Source: Candidatus Melainabacteria bacterium (GTDB lineage Bacteria > Cyanobacteriota > Vampirovibrionia > Gastranaerophilales > Gastranaerophilaceae). From it: a stretch of 38,679 nucleotides of DNA. The notes beneath the pieces were generated by a model. The model was not told the DNA's origin and searched no databases. It worked only from the letters and a program-made list of their open reading frames with translations. How positions within the stretch are numbered: the stretch's first letter is position 1; every line of letters starts with the position of its first letter. The stretch covers positions 1 through 38,679 of the forward strand of contig QHME01000019.1 in NCBI GenBank assembly GCA_003258735.1, written 5' to 3'. Below, piece after piece: positions 33,076 through 38,679 of the stretch. Both the position numbers and the translations under genes were made by a program.

Positions 33076-34777
33076 CTTTTCCAACCAATTCTATATATAA
33101 TCTTACTGCTTTATTTGCCCCTTGTTTTTCAGGGTAGTGGAATTTCACACAATTCATTCCTCTATTTAAGTATTTTGACAAGTCTATTGTGTTATATCTT
33201 TTTGTTGTGTCAAAATCTATTTTTTCATCAACATTATTTATCGTTGCGTCAATATAATTTACTTTGTATTTGTTATCTACAACAAGAACAGCTCTACCAT
33301 CTTTTGCATAAAAGTTTTGGGTTAGTGAGCTTTGGGTGCCGTTAGAAGATAATATTGCAGGCTCTGTTGCTAGTGAAATTCCTGTATAATAGTGTTTCAG
33401 GATTTCATCATAAGTTTTGTTTAGCTCTTTGCCCATATAACCTGCGCCATATTGGCTCATGCCTACACCATGTCCAAATCCGCCACCGTAAGCTTTGATA
33501 TAAATTAAGTCTCCATTATCATTGTATTCGTGTTCAAATACAACATTGGCACTTGGCAAAGCTTTGCCGTCTTTTGTTAATAATCTTCTTATAACAAGTT
33601 CTTTTTGTACTAAGTAGTTTCCGTTATCTGTTTGGATTTCCAAGTCCATTATTTTGCCTGAGTTTCCGCGTTTTTTTACATTTAATTTTTTTATGATGCC
33701 GATAGTTTCCCCTTTTTTTACTGCTGGGTGAACAAATCCTGTTGCACTTTGGGCTGCTATGTTATTCTGTACAGCATTTTGAATTTCTTGACCGTTCCAC
33801 TCTCTTTCCCAACGAAAATATGAAGATTTGACATCAAAAGATTTTGGCTTAGATTTGTAGAATTTTGCGGCAGCTTCTTCTGTATTAAGAGCTCCTAAAT
33901 TGTTGTAATCAGGTTGTGCAACAAGGTAAGGTTTTGGCGGTGCCGGAAACTGTTTTGTTAGTGGGTCAGAAAAAGCATTTGAATAACTTTCTGTATAACC
34001 TCCAGCAGTTGATGAGTATTGTGCAAGTATCAAATCCCAATCGTAGATTGCCACAATTCCTGTTGTTTCATTTACGGCTTGGTTAGACAAATCTCGTTCC
34101 GTATTTGCGCCAAAATAAACTTGGCTTGCGACAGAATCAACGACATCATAGTTCGGATTAGCTTTTACGCGTGGAGAAAGCACATAGTTTCTAGCTGCTA
34201 CACTTTGAGCTTTTAATGCTTCTAAGCCAAAAGATACAGGCATTTCATTTGGAACAACACCTTTTAAATATTGTTCCAGTGGAAGAGAATTTACAATATG
34301 GAATTTCCCTTCTTTTGTTGTAGGTACAAGCTCAAGTTGTCCTCGATAAATTGCATCCTTGCCTGCTCGTTTTAAACCTTGAACACCCATAAAACCAAAA
34401 TCTGACTTAAAAATAATCGGTCCTGAAACCTTTGCAATTGTATTATTGTCAGCATCTGTCAGAACAAAGATTTTGCCAACCATTGAGATTTTTATTACGT
34501 TGTCATTTGAATATGTATTTATATAATTTTTATTGTTGTAAACTTCAAATTCTCCGGTTCCGTAAATTGCTGCGTTTGCCCATTCATAGGAAGCGAAGTT
34601 GTTTGTACCGATTCCGACTCTGACTGTCTTTGAAGGCGGAGTCGAAATATAATCGCCCATAACCGTATCTCTTGCTATTTGCAGTGTAGTACTAGGTATT
34701 TCACTAAAGTAGGCTGCTCTTGCCGGCATGGTGAGTAATAACATGTTTAAAAGTAACGCAATCCCAAACTTATTCAT
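33056..34777 (-). CDS. SpoIID/LytB-domain secreted protein
   Basis: 573 aa from the ATG at 34777. A TTG at 34795 is rejected: the -10 TATAAT at 34789-34784 would put the transcript start on the A of this ATG. The signal peptide is MNKFGIALLLNMLLLTMPARA. The SpoIID/LytB domain begins near residue 170 with LPLEQYLKGVVPNEMP and EALKAQSVAARNYV, and ends with AYGGGFGHGVGMSQYGAGYM. SpoIID is a lytic transglycosylase acting on denuded glycan; LytB stimulates amidases. In non-sporulating, cyanobacteria-like cells the role is peptidoglycan remodelling. A beta-rich C-terminal tail is present. Operon with murJ. Confidence 0.88.
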   Translation of the reverse strand: MNKFGIALLLNMLLLTMPARAAYFSEIPSTTLQIARDTVMGDYISTPPSKTVRVGIGTNNFASYEWANAAIYGTGEFEVYNNKNYINTYSNDNVIKISMVGKIFVLTDADNNTIAKVSGPIIFKSDFGFMGVQGLKRAGKDAIYRGQLELVPTTKEGKFHIVNSLPLEQYLKGVVPNEMPVSFGLEALKAQSVAARNYVLSPRVKANPNYDVVDSVASQVYFGANTERDLSNQAVNETTGIVAIYDWDLILAQYSSTAGGYTESYSNAFSDPLTKQFPAPPKPYLVAQPDYNNLGALNTEEAAAKFYKSKPKSFDVKSSYFRWEREWNGQEIQNAVQNNIAAQSATGFVHPAVKKGETIGIIKKLNVKKRGNSGKIMDLEIQTDNGNYLVQKELVIRRLLTKDGKALPSANVVFEHEYNDNGDLIYIKAYGGGFGHGVGMSQYGAGYMGKELNKTYDEILKHYYTGISLATEPAILSSNGTQSSLTQNFYAKDGRAVLVVDNKYKVNYIDATINNVDEKIDFDTTKRYNTIDLSKYLNRGMNCVKFHYPEKQGANKAVRLYIELVGKDDRIND

Positions 34778-34783
34778 AAAAAC

Positions 34784-34814
34784 ATTATATGACAAAAATA
34801 TTTGAGGGTCTCAA
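34784..34814 (-). promoter_or_regulatory. Probable promoter of the spoIID-like/murJ operon, leaderless
   Basis: On the minus strand, TTGAGA (34814-34809), 19-base spacer, TATAAT (34789-34784). The predicted start falls on the A of the ATG at 34777. No ribosome binding site is present. The -35 box touches the outer edge of the left 110-bp repeat. Confidence 0.45.
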
Positions 34815-34923
34815 ATAGTACGTTTTAAGTTAAGACCTATTTGTTCAGTTAGAGATTCTGAATAGCAAGAAAATTTTGTATTCATTCTTCATACAAATTT
34901 TCTAAGCTTTCAGAATGACAATA
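34814..34923 (+). repeat. Left copy of 110-bp inverted repeat around module 3 (family D)
   Basis: Aligned by eye with the reverse complement of 36081-36190: no gaps, about 11 mismatches in 110 bases. It contains AAGACCTATTTGTT, AGATTCTGAATAGCAAGA and AAATTTTCTAAGCTTTC, and ends TTCAGAATGACAATA. Its inner half is itself a long imperfect hairpin (AGATTCTGAA near 34853 with TTCAGAATGAC near 34910). No protein is encoded. Confidence 0.75.
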
Positions 34924-34939
34924 TAAAAAGTTAAAGTAG

Positions 34940-34959
34940 GGTGGGCTCACTAGCCCACC
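34940..34959. repeat. Palindromic intergenic repeat, family A
   Basis: GGTGGGCTCACTAGCCCACC, followed on the plus strand by TTTTTTAA, so it could also terminate transcription. Identical arms to 15639-15658. Confidence 0.65.
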
Positions 34960-34980
34960 TTTTTTAATTTTATGTATATT

Positions 34981-35202
34981 TTACCCCATTATCGGAAAAA
35001 TTGTCTCAAGAGTAATATCAAGTGTTTGGCAGATTTTTATAACAACAACTATTGTTGGATTTGCTTTTTTGTTTTCTATCATATTCAAATATTTTGTTGA
35101 AATTCCAACGAGTTCGGCAAGTTTTTCTTGCGAAATCCTTTTTCTTAATCTCTCAATCCTGATGTTATCAGCGACTATTTGTAATATATCCATATCTGCC
35201 AT
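34981..35202 (-). CDS. XRE-family transcriptional regulator, module 3
   Basis: 73 aa. The helix-turn-helix spans most of the protein: VADNIRIERLRKRISQ, LAELVGISTKYLNMIENKK, PTIVVVIKICQTLDITLE. The ATG at 35202 has no Shine-Dalgarno. TAAAAT on the minus strand ends about eight bases before it, so the leader may be only one or two bases. A second ATG at 35193 is possible. It is divergent from pilin 3, with the operator-like region 35222-35272 between them. Probably a dimeric repressor or switch for that promoter. Confidence 0.85.
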   Translation of the reverse strand: MADMDILQIVADNIRIERLRKRISQEKLAELVGISTKYLNMIENKKANPTIVVVIKICQTLDITLETIFPIMG

Positions 35203-35221
35203 AATTCATATTTTATTCAAA

Positions 35222-35272
35222 TTGACAGAACTAATGTATCCATGATAGTATATTAAACATGTAATATAGTTC
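35222..35272 (+). promoter_or_regulatory. Pilin 3 promoter with operator-like motifs
   Basis: TTGACA (35222-35227), 18-base spacer, TAGTAT (35246-35251). The spacer contains TAAT-GTATCCATG, closely matching the TAAT-ATCCATG at the same place in the pilin 1 promoter. An inverted pair GAACTA (35228-35233)/TAGTTC (35267-35272) frames the -10 region, with ACATGT at 35258-35263 inside it. AGGATGA at 35280-35286 serves as the ribosome binding site. Confidence 0.6.
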
Positions 35273-35293
35273 ATAAAATAGGATGATTTAGTT

Positions 35294-36001
35294 ATGAAAT
35301 TGAAATATAGTGCACAATGGTTGAAGAAAAAATGTGGTTTTACTTTAGCTGAGGTTCTAATCACACTTGGGATAATCGGAGTAGTCGCAGCGATAACATT
35401 TCCGTCTCTGATAACACAAAATAGGGCACGAGTTTTACGTTCGCAATATCTCAAATCCTATTCAATGATTTATCAAATGGTCAGATTGATGGAAAATGAT
35501 GATATTTCGCTTGATACAAGTGTCTTAGGCAAAATCCCAAACTATTTGAAAGGGACAACATATTGTGGTGGTGCAGGTGCGACCTTGTATGACCCAAAAG
35601 GTGATACTCTTTGTTTCCGTCAATCAAATGGGGCATACAAAAGTTATGATGGTAAGACAACTATTTTTCCTTCATATATGGATGATGCACAGTATGTCCT
35701 TCCTGATGGGACATTGTTCCTTTTTGAGTGGGATATTTCGCATTTTAATGATGGTTCCCATTGTTGGATTCATGTTGATATCAATGGTGTAAAAAATGGT
35801 CCAAATCGTTTTGGTGTTGATGTGTTTACTTTCCAGTTTACGGATGGCAAACTCTTAGCTATGGGTGATGAAGGGACTGTGTATTCTGACTTAGATAAAT
35901 ATTGCAATTTGAAAGTCTCAAATAACATGAATGGACTTGCTTGTGCGCATTATGCCAAAGCTGATGCCGATTGGTTTAAAAAGGCAGTCAAATTGAAGTA
36001 G
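35294..36001 (+). CDS. Type IV pilin-like protein, module 3
   Basis: 235 aa with an ATG start. The leader MKLKYSAQWLKKKCG ends in the prepilin peptidase site, followed by FTLAEVLITLGIIGVVAA and a globular domain. Shared blocks: KSYSMIYQMVRLME, VLPDGTLFLF, VDINGVKNGPN, the CAHYAKADADWFKKAVKLK end; the DGKLLAMGD segment pairs with HTMGD in pilin 2 and LYPMGG in pilin 1. The middle (about 70-120) is the most variable part among the three. It is a likely surface-exposed pilin or pseudopilin. It is enclosed with its XRE gene by the inverted 110-bp repeats. Confidence 0.87.
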   Translation: MKLKYSAQWLKKKCGFTLAEVLITLGIIGVVAAITFPSLITQNRARVLRSQYLKSYSMIYQMVRLMENDDISLDTSVLGKIPNYLKGTTYCGGAGATLYDPKGDTLCFRQSNGAYKSYDGKTTIFPSYMDDAQYVLPDGTLFLFEWDISHFNDGSHCWIHVDINGVKNGPNRFGVDVFTFQFTDGKLLAMGDEGTVYSDLDKYCNLKVSNNMNGLACAHYAKADADWFKKAVKLK

Positions 36002-36042
36002 GAGTGAAAAATAATTAAAGGTTGGCTCCCTACTTTCTTGAT

Positions 36043-36062
36043 GTCGGTATAGCAATGCCGAC
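36043..36062. repeat. Palindromic intergenic repeat, family B
   Basis: GTCGGTATAGCAATGCCGAC, with CCTAC following, the inverted counterpart of the copy at 100-119. Confidence 0.6.
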
Positions 36063-36080
36063 CTACAAAGGCACATCAGT

Positions 36081-36190
36081 TATTGTCATTCTGAAAGCTT
36101 AGAAAATTTGCGTGAAGAATGAATGCATAATTTTCTTGCTATTCAGAATCTCAAATTTAACAAATAGGTCTTAGTTTAAAGCGTACGATT
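36081..36190 (-). repeat. Right copy of 110-bp inverted repeat around module 3 (family D)
   Basis: Reverse complement of 34814-34923 at about 90% identity by hand alignment and equal length. Together they enclose roughly 1.16 kb containing XRE 3, pilin 3, one family A and one family B palindrome. A diverged part of the same element lies downstream of pilin 1 (near 7026-7075). Confidence 0.75.
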
Positions 36191-36194
36191 AGAG

Positions 36195-36215
36195 ATTCCG
36201 AAACAAGTTCGGAAT
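36195..36215. repeat. Palindromic intergenic repeat, family C
   Basis: ATTCCGAA, 5-base loop, TTCGGAAT; compensatory changes relative to the ACCCTGAA/TTCAGGGT copies at 7076 and 29436. A family A remnant (GTAGGGAGCCCACC) follows at 36227-36240. Confidence 0.6.
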
Positions 36216-36249
36216 GACAGTTAAAGTAGGGAGCCCACCAGTAAAAATC

Positions 36250-37623
36250 TTACTTTGCCTCTAGTGTTGTGCCTTCTTTGGTATCTTTTACGATAATACC
36301 TGCTTCATCAAGTGCGATTCTGATTTTGTCTGCAATATCCCAATTCTTTTCTGCGCGAGCCTGTTTTCTCACTTCAAGAATCTCATCAATAGATGAAAAT
36401 TCTTTGTCTAAGGCTTTTGAAACATTTGCAACACCTTTTTTTAATTCATCATCTGTCAATGCTGCTTTTTCAAAAGTAAAACCAAGTGTTGTTCCTAATT
36501 TATACAAAATTGTGTAAGCATCTTTTTCACCTTTGTTTGCTTTTGTCGCAAGGTCAAATAAAACTGCCAAAGCTTTTGAGGTGTTCAAATCTTCATCCAT
36601 AGCCTCTACAAATGCTTTGTATTCCTCTGTTTTTGTAATATCAAGGTTTTCATCAAGTGGAGTTTGTTTTGCATTAGTAAGACGTTTTGCGCCTGATTGT
36701 GCTGCAGTTAGAGCCTCGTCTGAAAATTCTACAGGCATTCTGTAATGGTTTGTCAAGATGAACAATCTAAGAGTGTTTGCATCATAATTTTTTAGCATAT
36801 CATCAATTGTAAGGAAGTTACCCAAAGATTTTGACATTTTTTCTTTGTTAATAGTAACAAAGCCGTTGTGTAACCAGTAATTTACGAATTTGCAACCGTT
36901 TGCACATTCAGATTGTGCGATTTCATTTTCATGGTGTGGGAAGATTAAATCTGCTCCACCTGCGTGAATATCAATTGTTTTTCCCAAATATTTTCTGCTC
37001 ATTGCAGAACATTCAATATGCCATCCCGGACGTCCTACACCCCAAGGTGATTTATAACCGAATTTTTCATCTTTTTTCCATAATGCAAAATCAAGTGGGT
37101 CTTCTTTCTGTTCACCTACTTCAATTCTTGCTCCGCTTTCAAGTTGGTCAATCGGTTGTTTTGAAAGATATCCGTATTTAGGGAATTTCTTCACTCTGAA
37201 GTACACATCACCGTTTGCCTCGTATGCATAGCCTTTTTCTATCAAAACTTTTACCATAGCAATCATTTCGCCAAGAGTTTTTGTCGCAAACGGCTCAATA
37301 TCAGGTTTTAATGTGTTAAGAGCCTTCATTGAGTTTTCAAACTGTTTGTACCAGTATTGCGAAACTTCAGTTGGTGTTTTTCCTTCTTTATCAGCTTTTT
37401 TCAAAATTTTGTCATCAACATCGGTTACGTTTCTGCAATATGTAACATCATACCCTTTGAATTTTAAATATCTGTATAAAACATCCCATGTAATATAACA
37501 TCTTGCATGTCCCAAGTGTGCGTAGTCGTATACGGTTGGACCACAAACATACATTTTTACTTTGTTTTCTTCAATTGGTTTGAATTCTTCGATAGTATTA
37601 GAGTAAGAGTTAAACAGTTTCAT
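36250..37623 (-). CDS. cysS: Cysteine--tRNA ligase
   Basis: 457 aa, full length. Class I signatures: the HIGH-type HLGHAR near residue 36 and KMSKSLGN near 265. Zinc ligands are Cys28 in YVCGPTVYD, the Cys of HIECSAMS, and the His/Glu of HHENEIAQSE. The anticodon-binding DALR-like helical part and the C-terminal LEVRKQARAEKNWDIADKIR are intact. It charges tRNA-Cys. The start is an ATG with GAGGAAA upstream. The gene is alone between the repeat-rich gap and the divergent small gene. Confidence 0.97.
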   Translation of the reverse strand: MKLFNSYSNTIEEFKPIEENKVKMYVCGPTVYDYAHLGHARCYITWDVLYRYLKFKGYDVTYCRNVTDVDDKILKKADKEGKTPTEVSQYWYKQFENSMKALNTLKPDIEPFATKTLGEMIAMVKVLIEKGYAYEANGDVYFRVKKFPKYGYLSKQPIDQLESGARIEVGEQKEDPLDFALWKKDEKFGYKSPWGVGRPGWHIECSAMSRKYLGKTIDIHAGGADLIFPHHENEIAQSECANGCKFVNYWLHNGFVTINKEKMSKSLGNFLTIDDMLKNYDANTLRLFILTNHYRMPVEFSDEALTAAQSGAKRLTNAKQTPLDENLDITKTEEYKAFVEAMDEDLNTSKALAVLFDLATKANKGEKDAYTILYKLGTTLGFTFEKAALTDDELKKGVANVSKALDKEFSSIDEILEVRKQARAEKNWDIADKIRIALDEAGIIVKDTKEGTTLEAK

Positions 37624-37660
37624 AAAAATTTCCTCATTTTTGTATTTGCTTACAATATTA

Positions 37661-37678
37661 TCACAAAATAAATTGTGA
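37661..37678. promoter_or_regulatory. Perfect palindrome upstream of cysS
   Basis: TCACAA, 6 bases, TTGTGA. It lies about 40 bases before the cysS start, next to a TAATAT -10-like box on the minus strand, where a regulator could act. Whether it is an operator or a chance AT-rich palindrome is open. Confidence 0.3.
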
Positions 37679-37761
37679 AAAAACTTAATATTTTGAAACT
37701 TTTTAGCAATTATTGAAAGTGAAAATACTTTGTATATACATACAGATAAACGGAGGATTTT

Positions 37762-38190
37762 ATGGGCGGCGAATTAACAGTTGTAAATAAAGCACAACCA
37801 ACCACAGACAACTTTAAAGTCAGAGTTGACGGTAATGTAAAAATACAGAATTTTAAAGGTAATCGTGGTTTAAATGAATATGAAACTCGGACTACTGTGA
37901 AAAATGGTCAAGTTACAAACTGGTTCAGATGGGGTGGCGCGAAAGCTCCGACAAAAGAACGTGCGCTAAATTTGGGCTCAAGTAACTTTACTTTGTTTGA
38001 CAAATTGAGAAAGGCTGATGCTAAAGATAAAAAAGGTACAGTTCTTACTCGCTCTGATTTAGAGGCGGTAAGAAAAAATAAAAAATTGCAACAACAATTA
38101 GGTTTGTCTGCTGTCAGATATGATGCTAATGAAAAAGTTTATTGTTTAGTCGGTAAAGACGGTAATCAATTATACTTTGATTATGAATAA
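37762..38190 (+). CDS. Small soluble protein of unknown function
   Basis: 142 aa; ACGGAGGA about six bases before the ATG makes the start secure. It is hydrophilic with no signal peptide or membrane segment. The first 60 residues look beta-rich (FKVRVDGNVKIQNFKG, YETRTTVKNGQVTNWFRW), followed by a basic helical stretch (FDKLRKADAKDKKG, RSDLEAVRKNKKLQQQL) and a final hairpin KVYCLVGKDGNQLYFDYE. The NFKG near residue 34 echoes NFKGKK in the protein at 238. No family recognised. It ends five bases before the convergent M14 gene. Confidence 0.7.
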   Translation: MGGELTVVNKAQPTTDNFKVRVDGNVKIQNFKGNRGLNEYETRTTVKNGQVTNWFRWGGAKAPTKERALNLGSSNFTLFDKLRKADAKDKKGTVLTRSDLEAVRKNKKLQQQLGLSAVRYDANEKVYCLVGKDGNQLYFDYE

Positions 38191-38195
38191 TATTA

Positions 38196-38679
38196 TCAGT
38201 CAGTTATGCTAAGCAAATCAAATATTTTAAATACAGGTTCGACAAGTTCTTGAACCTGTATTTCTTCGTCTAATTCCAGTGTAATTGTTGGAATATTGCG
38301 TTCAACTCCACAATATGTTCCAAAGCTACCAGGAGTTGGATAGCCGATACTACCCTCTGTCGGATAGTTTATAATTTGAGAAATCTTTTCTGCGATTTTT
38401 TTTGCAGGACCATCGTAATTGACAACTTTGTATGGTGCATGGAGTGTTAAAATAAGTTTGGGCTGATATTTTTCAATAATATCAATGACAAATTTTGTTT
38501 CAATTTCGCTTGCCGGACTTTTGCCTCCAAAATATGCGGTTGTTTCATCATCGCAAGTTGCGTTGTCGCCTTCGTTTTTTCCCCAGTTTTTTGTTGGAAA
38601 GTTTCTGTTTAGGTCGACGTTATTTGCGTTGACTCTAGTATTTGCACTCATTCCGTCAGGGTTCAGGCATGGGATGAAG
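38196..38679 (-). CDS. M14-family carboxypeptidase, 5' part cut by the window edge
   Basis: The reading frame stays open to the window end (codons for F-I-P-C-L-NPDG precede the first ATG at 38651), so the true start lies outside. M14 zinc carboxypeptidase features are present: NPDGMSANTRVNANNVDLNRNFP with the substrate-binding Arg, LTLHAPYKVVNYDGP with the third zinc His, and TITLELDEE with the catalytic Glu. The HxxE zinc pair would be in the missing N-terminal part. The YDGP/SIGYPTPGSFGTYCG region is like MpaA-type murein peptide amidases, which remove meso-diaminopimelate from tripeptides. The assignment within M14 is tentative. Confidence 0.85.
   Translation of the reverse strand, partial: FIPCLNPDGMSANTRVNANNVDLNRNFPTKNWGKNEGDNATCDDETTAYFGGKSPASEIETKFVIDIIEKYQPKLILTLHAPYKVVNYDGPAKKIAEKISQIINYPTEGSIGYPTPGSFGTYCGVERNIPTITLELDEEIQVQELVEPVFKIFDLLSITD
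38229..38263. other. Twelve-base stem hairpin inside the 3' end of the M14 gene
   Basis: AAATACAGGTTC (38229-38240), 11-base loop, GAACCTGTATTT (38252-38263). It is perfect and lies 39 bases beyond the stop of the convergent gene at 37762-38190. It may limit read-through from that gene, though no clean T-run follows. Confidence 0.45.

Overview
The window looks like a chromosomal segment of an uncultured, AT-rich, gut-type non-photosynthetic cyanobacterium (Melainabacteria/Vampirovibrionia, probably Gastranaerophilales). This is inferred from gene content and style only. The clues are short type IV pilin-like proteins with the N-terminal segment GFTLAEVLITLGIIG, a GH57/DUF3536 glycosidase, lspA-rluD and spoIID-murJ operons, very low GC, and strong AAGGAG ribosome binding sites mixed with apparently leaderless starts. 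No phage, transposase, CRISPR array, rRNA or tRNA was seen.

Layout. 0.2-1.3 kb: a tandem pair of paralogous two-helix membrane proteins. 1.3-4.1 kb (minus): a zinc alcohol dehydrogenase coupled to an orphan N6-adenine DNA methyltransferase. 4.1-6.6 kb: a secreted M48-like protein with a damaged HExxH motif, then a TPR protein. 6.7-8.4 kb: a 56-aa protein, pilin module 1 and its divergent XRE regulator. 8.4-15.4 kb: comEC facing pilT-recO, then an M16 protease. 15.4-16.07 kb: a gene-free stretch with terminators, palindromes and two candidate small RNAs. 16.07-20.6 kb: two TM2 proteins, dUTPase, a secreted OB-like protein and the GH57 enzyme. 20.6-26.4 kb (minus): a small protein, alaS, a three-gene operon headed by a BadF-type activase, and a 59-aa protein. 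26.6-29.4 kb: the operon NTF2-like secreted protein, lspA, rluD, membrane coiled-coil protein. 29.6-30.6 kb: pilin module 2. 30.6-34.8 kb (minus): spoIID-like, murJ and two small membrane proteins. 34.8-36.2 kb: pilin module 3 between inverted 110-bp repeats. 36.2-38.7 kb: cysS, a small unknown protein and a truncated M14 peptidase.

The most unusual structure is the module repeated three times. A large prepilin-like protein is transcribed away from a small single-domain XRE regulator. Each pilin has a TTGACA promoter with palindromic or repeated motifs between or over its -35 and -10 boxes, and each unit is bordered by the same families of palindromic repeats. Module 3 is enclosed by two 110-bp repeats in opposite orientation (about 90% identical by hand alignment), so it could invert or move as a cassette. 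With pilT and comEC also present, the window points to individually switched surface filaments or pseudopilins and to DNA uptake. The functional link between the modules and the pilus machinery is inference.
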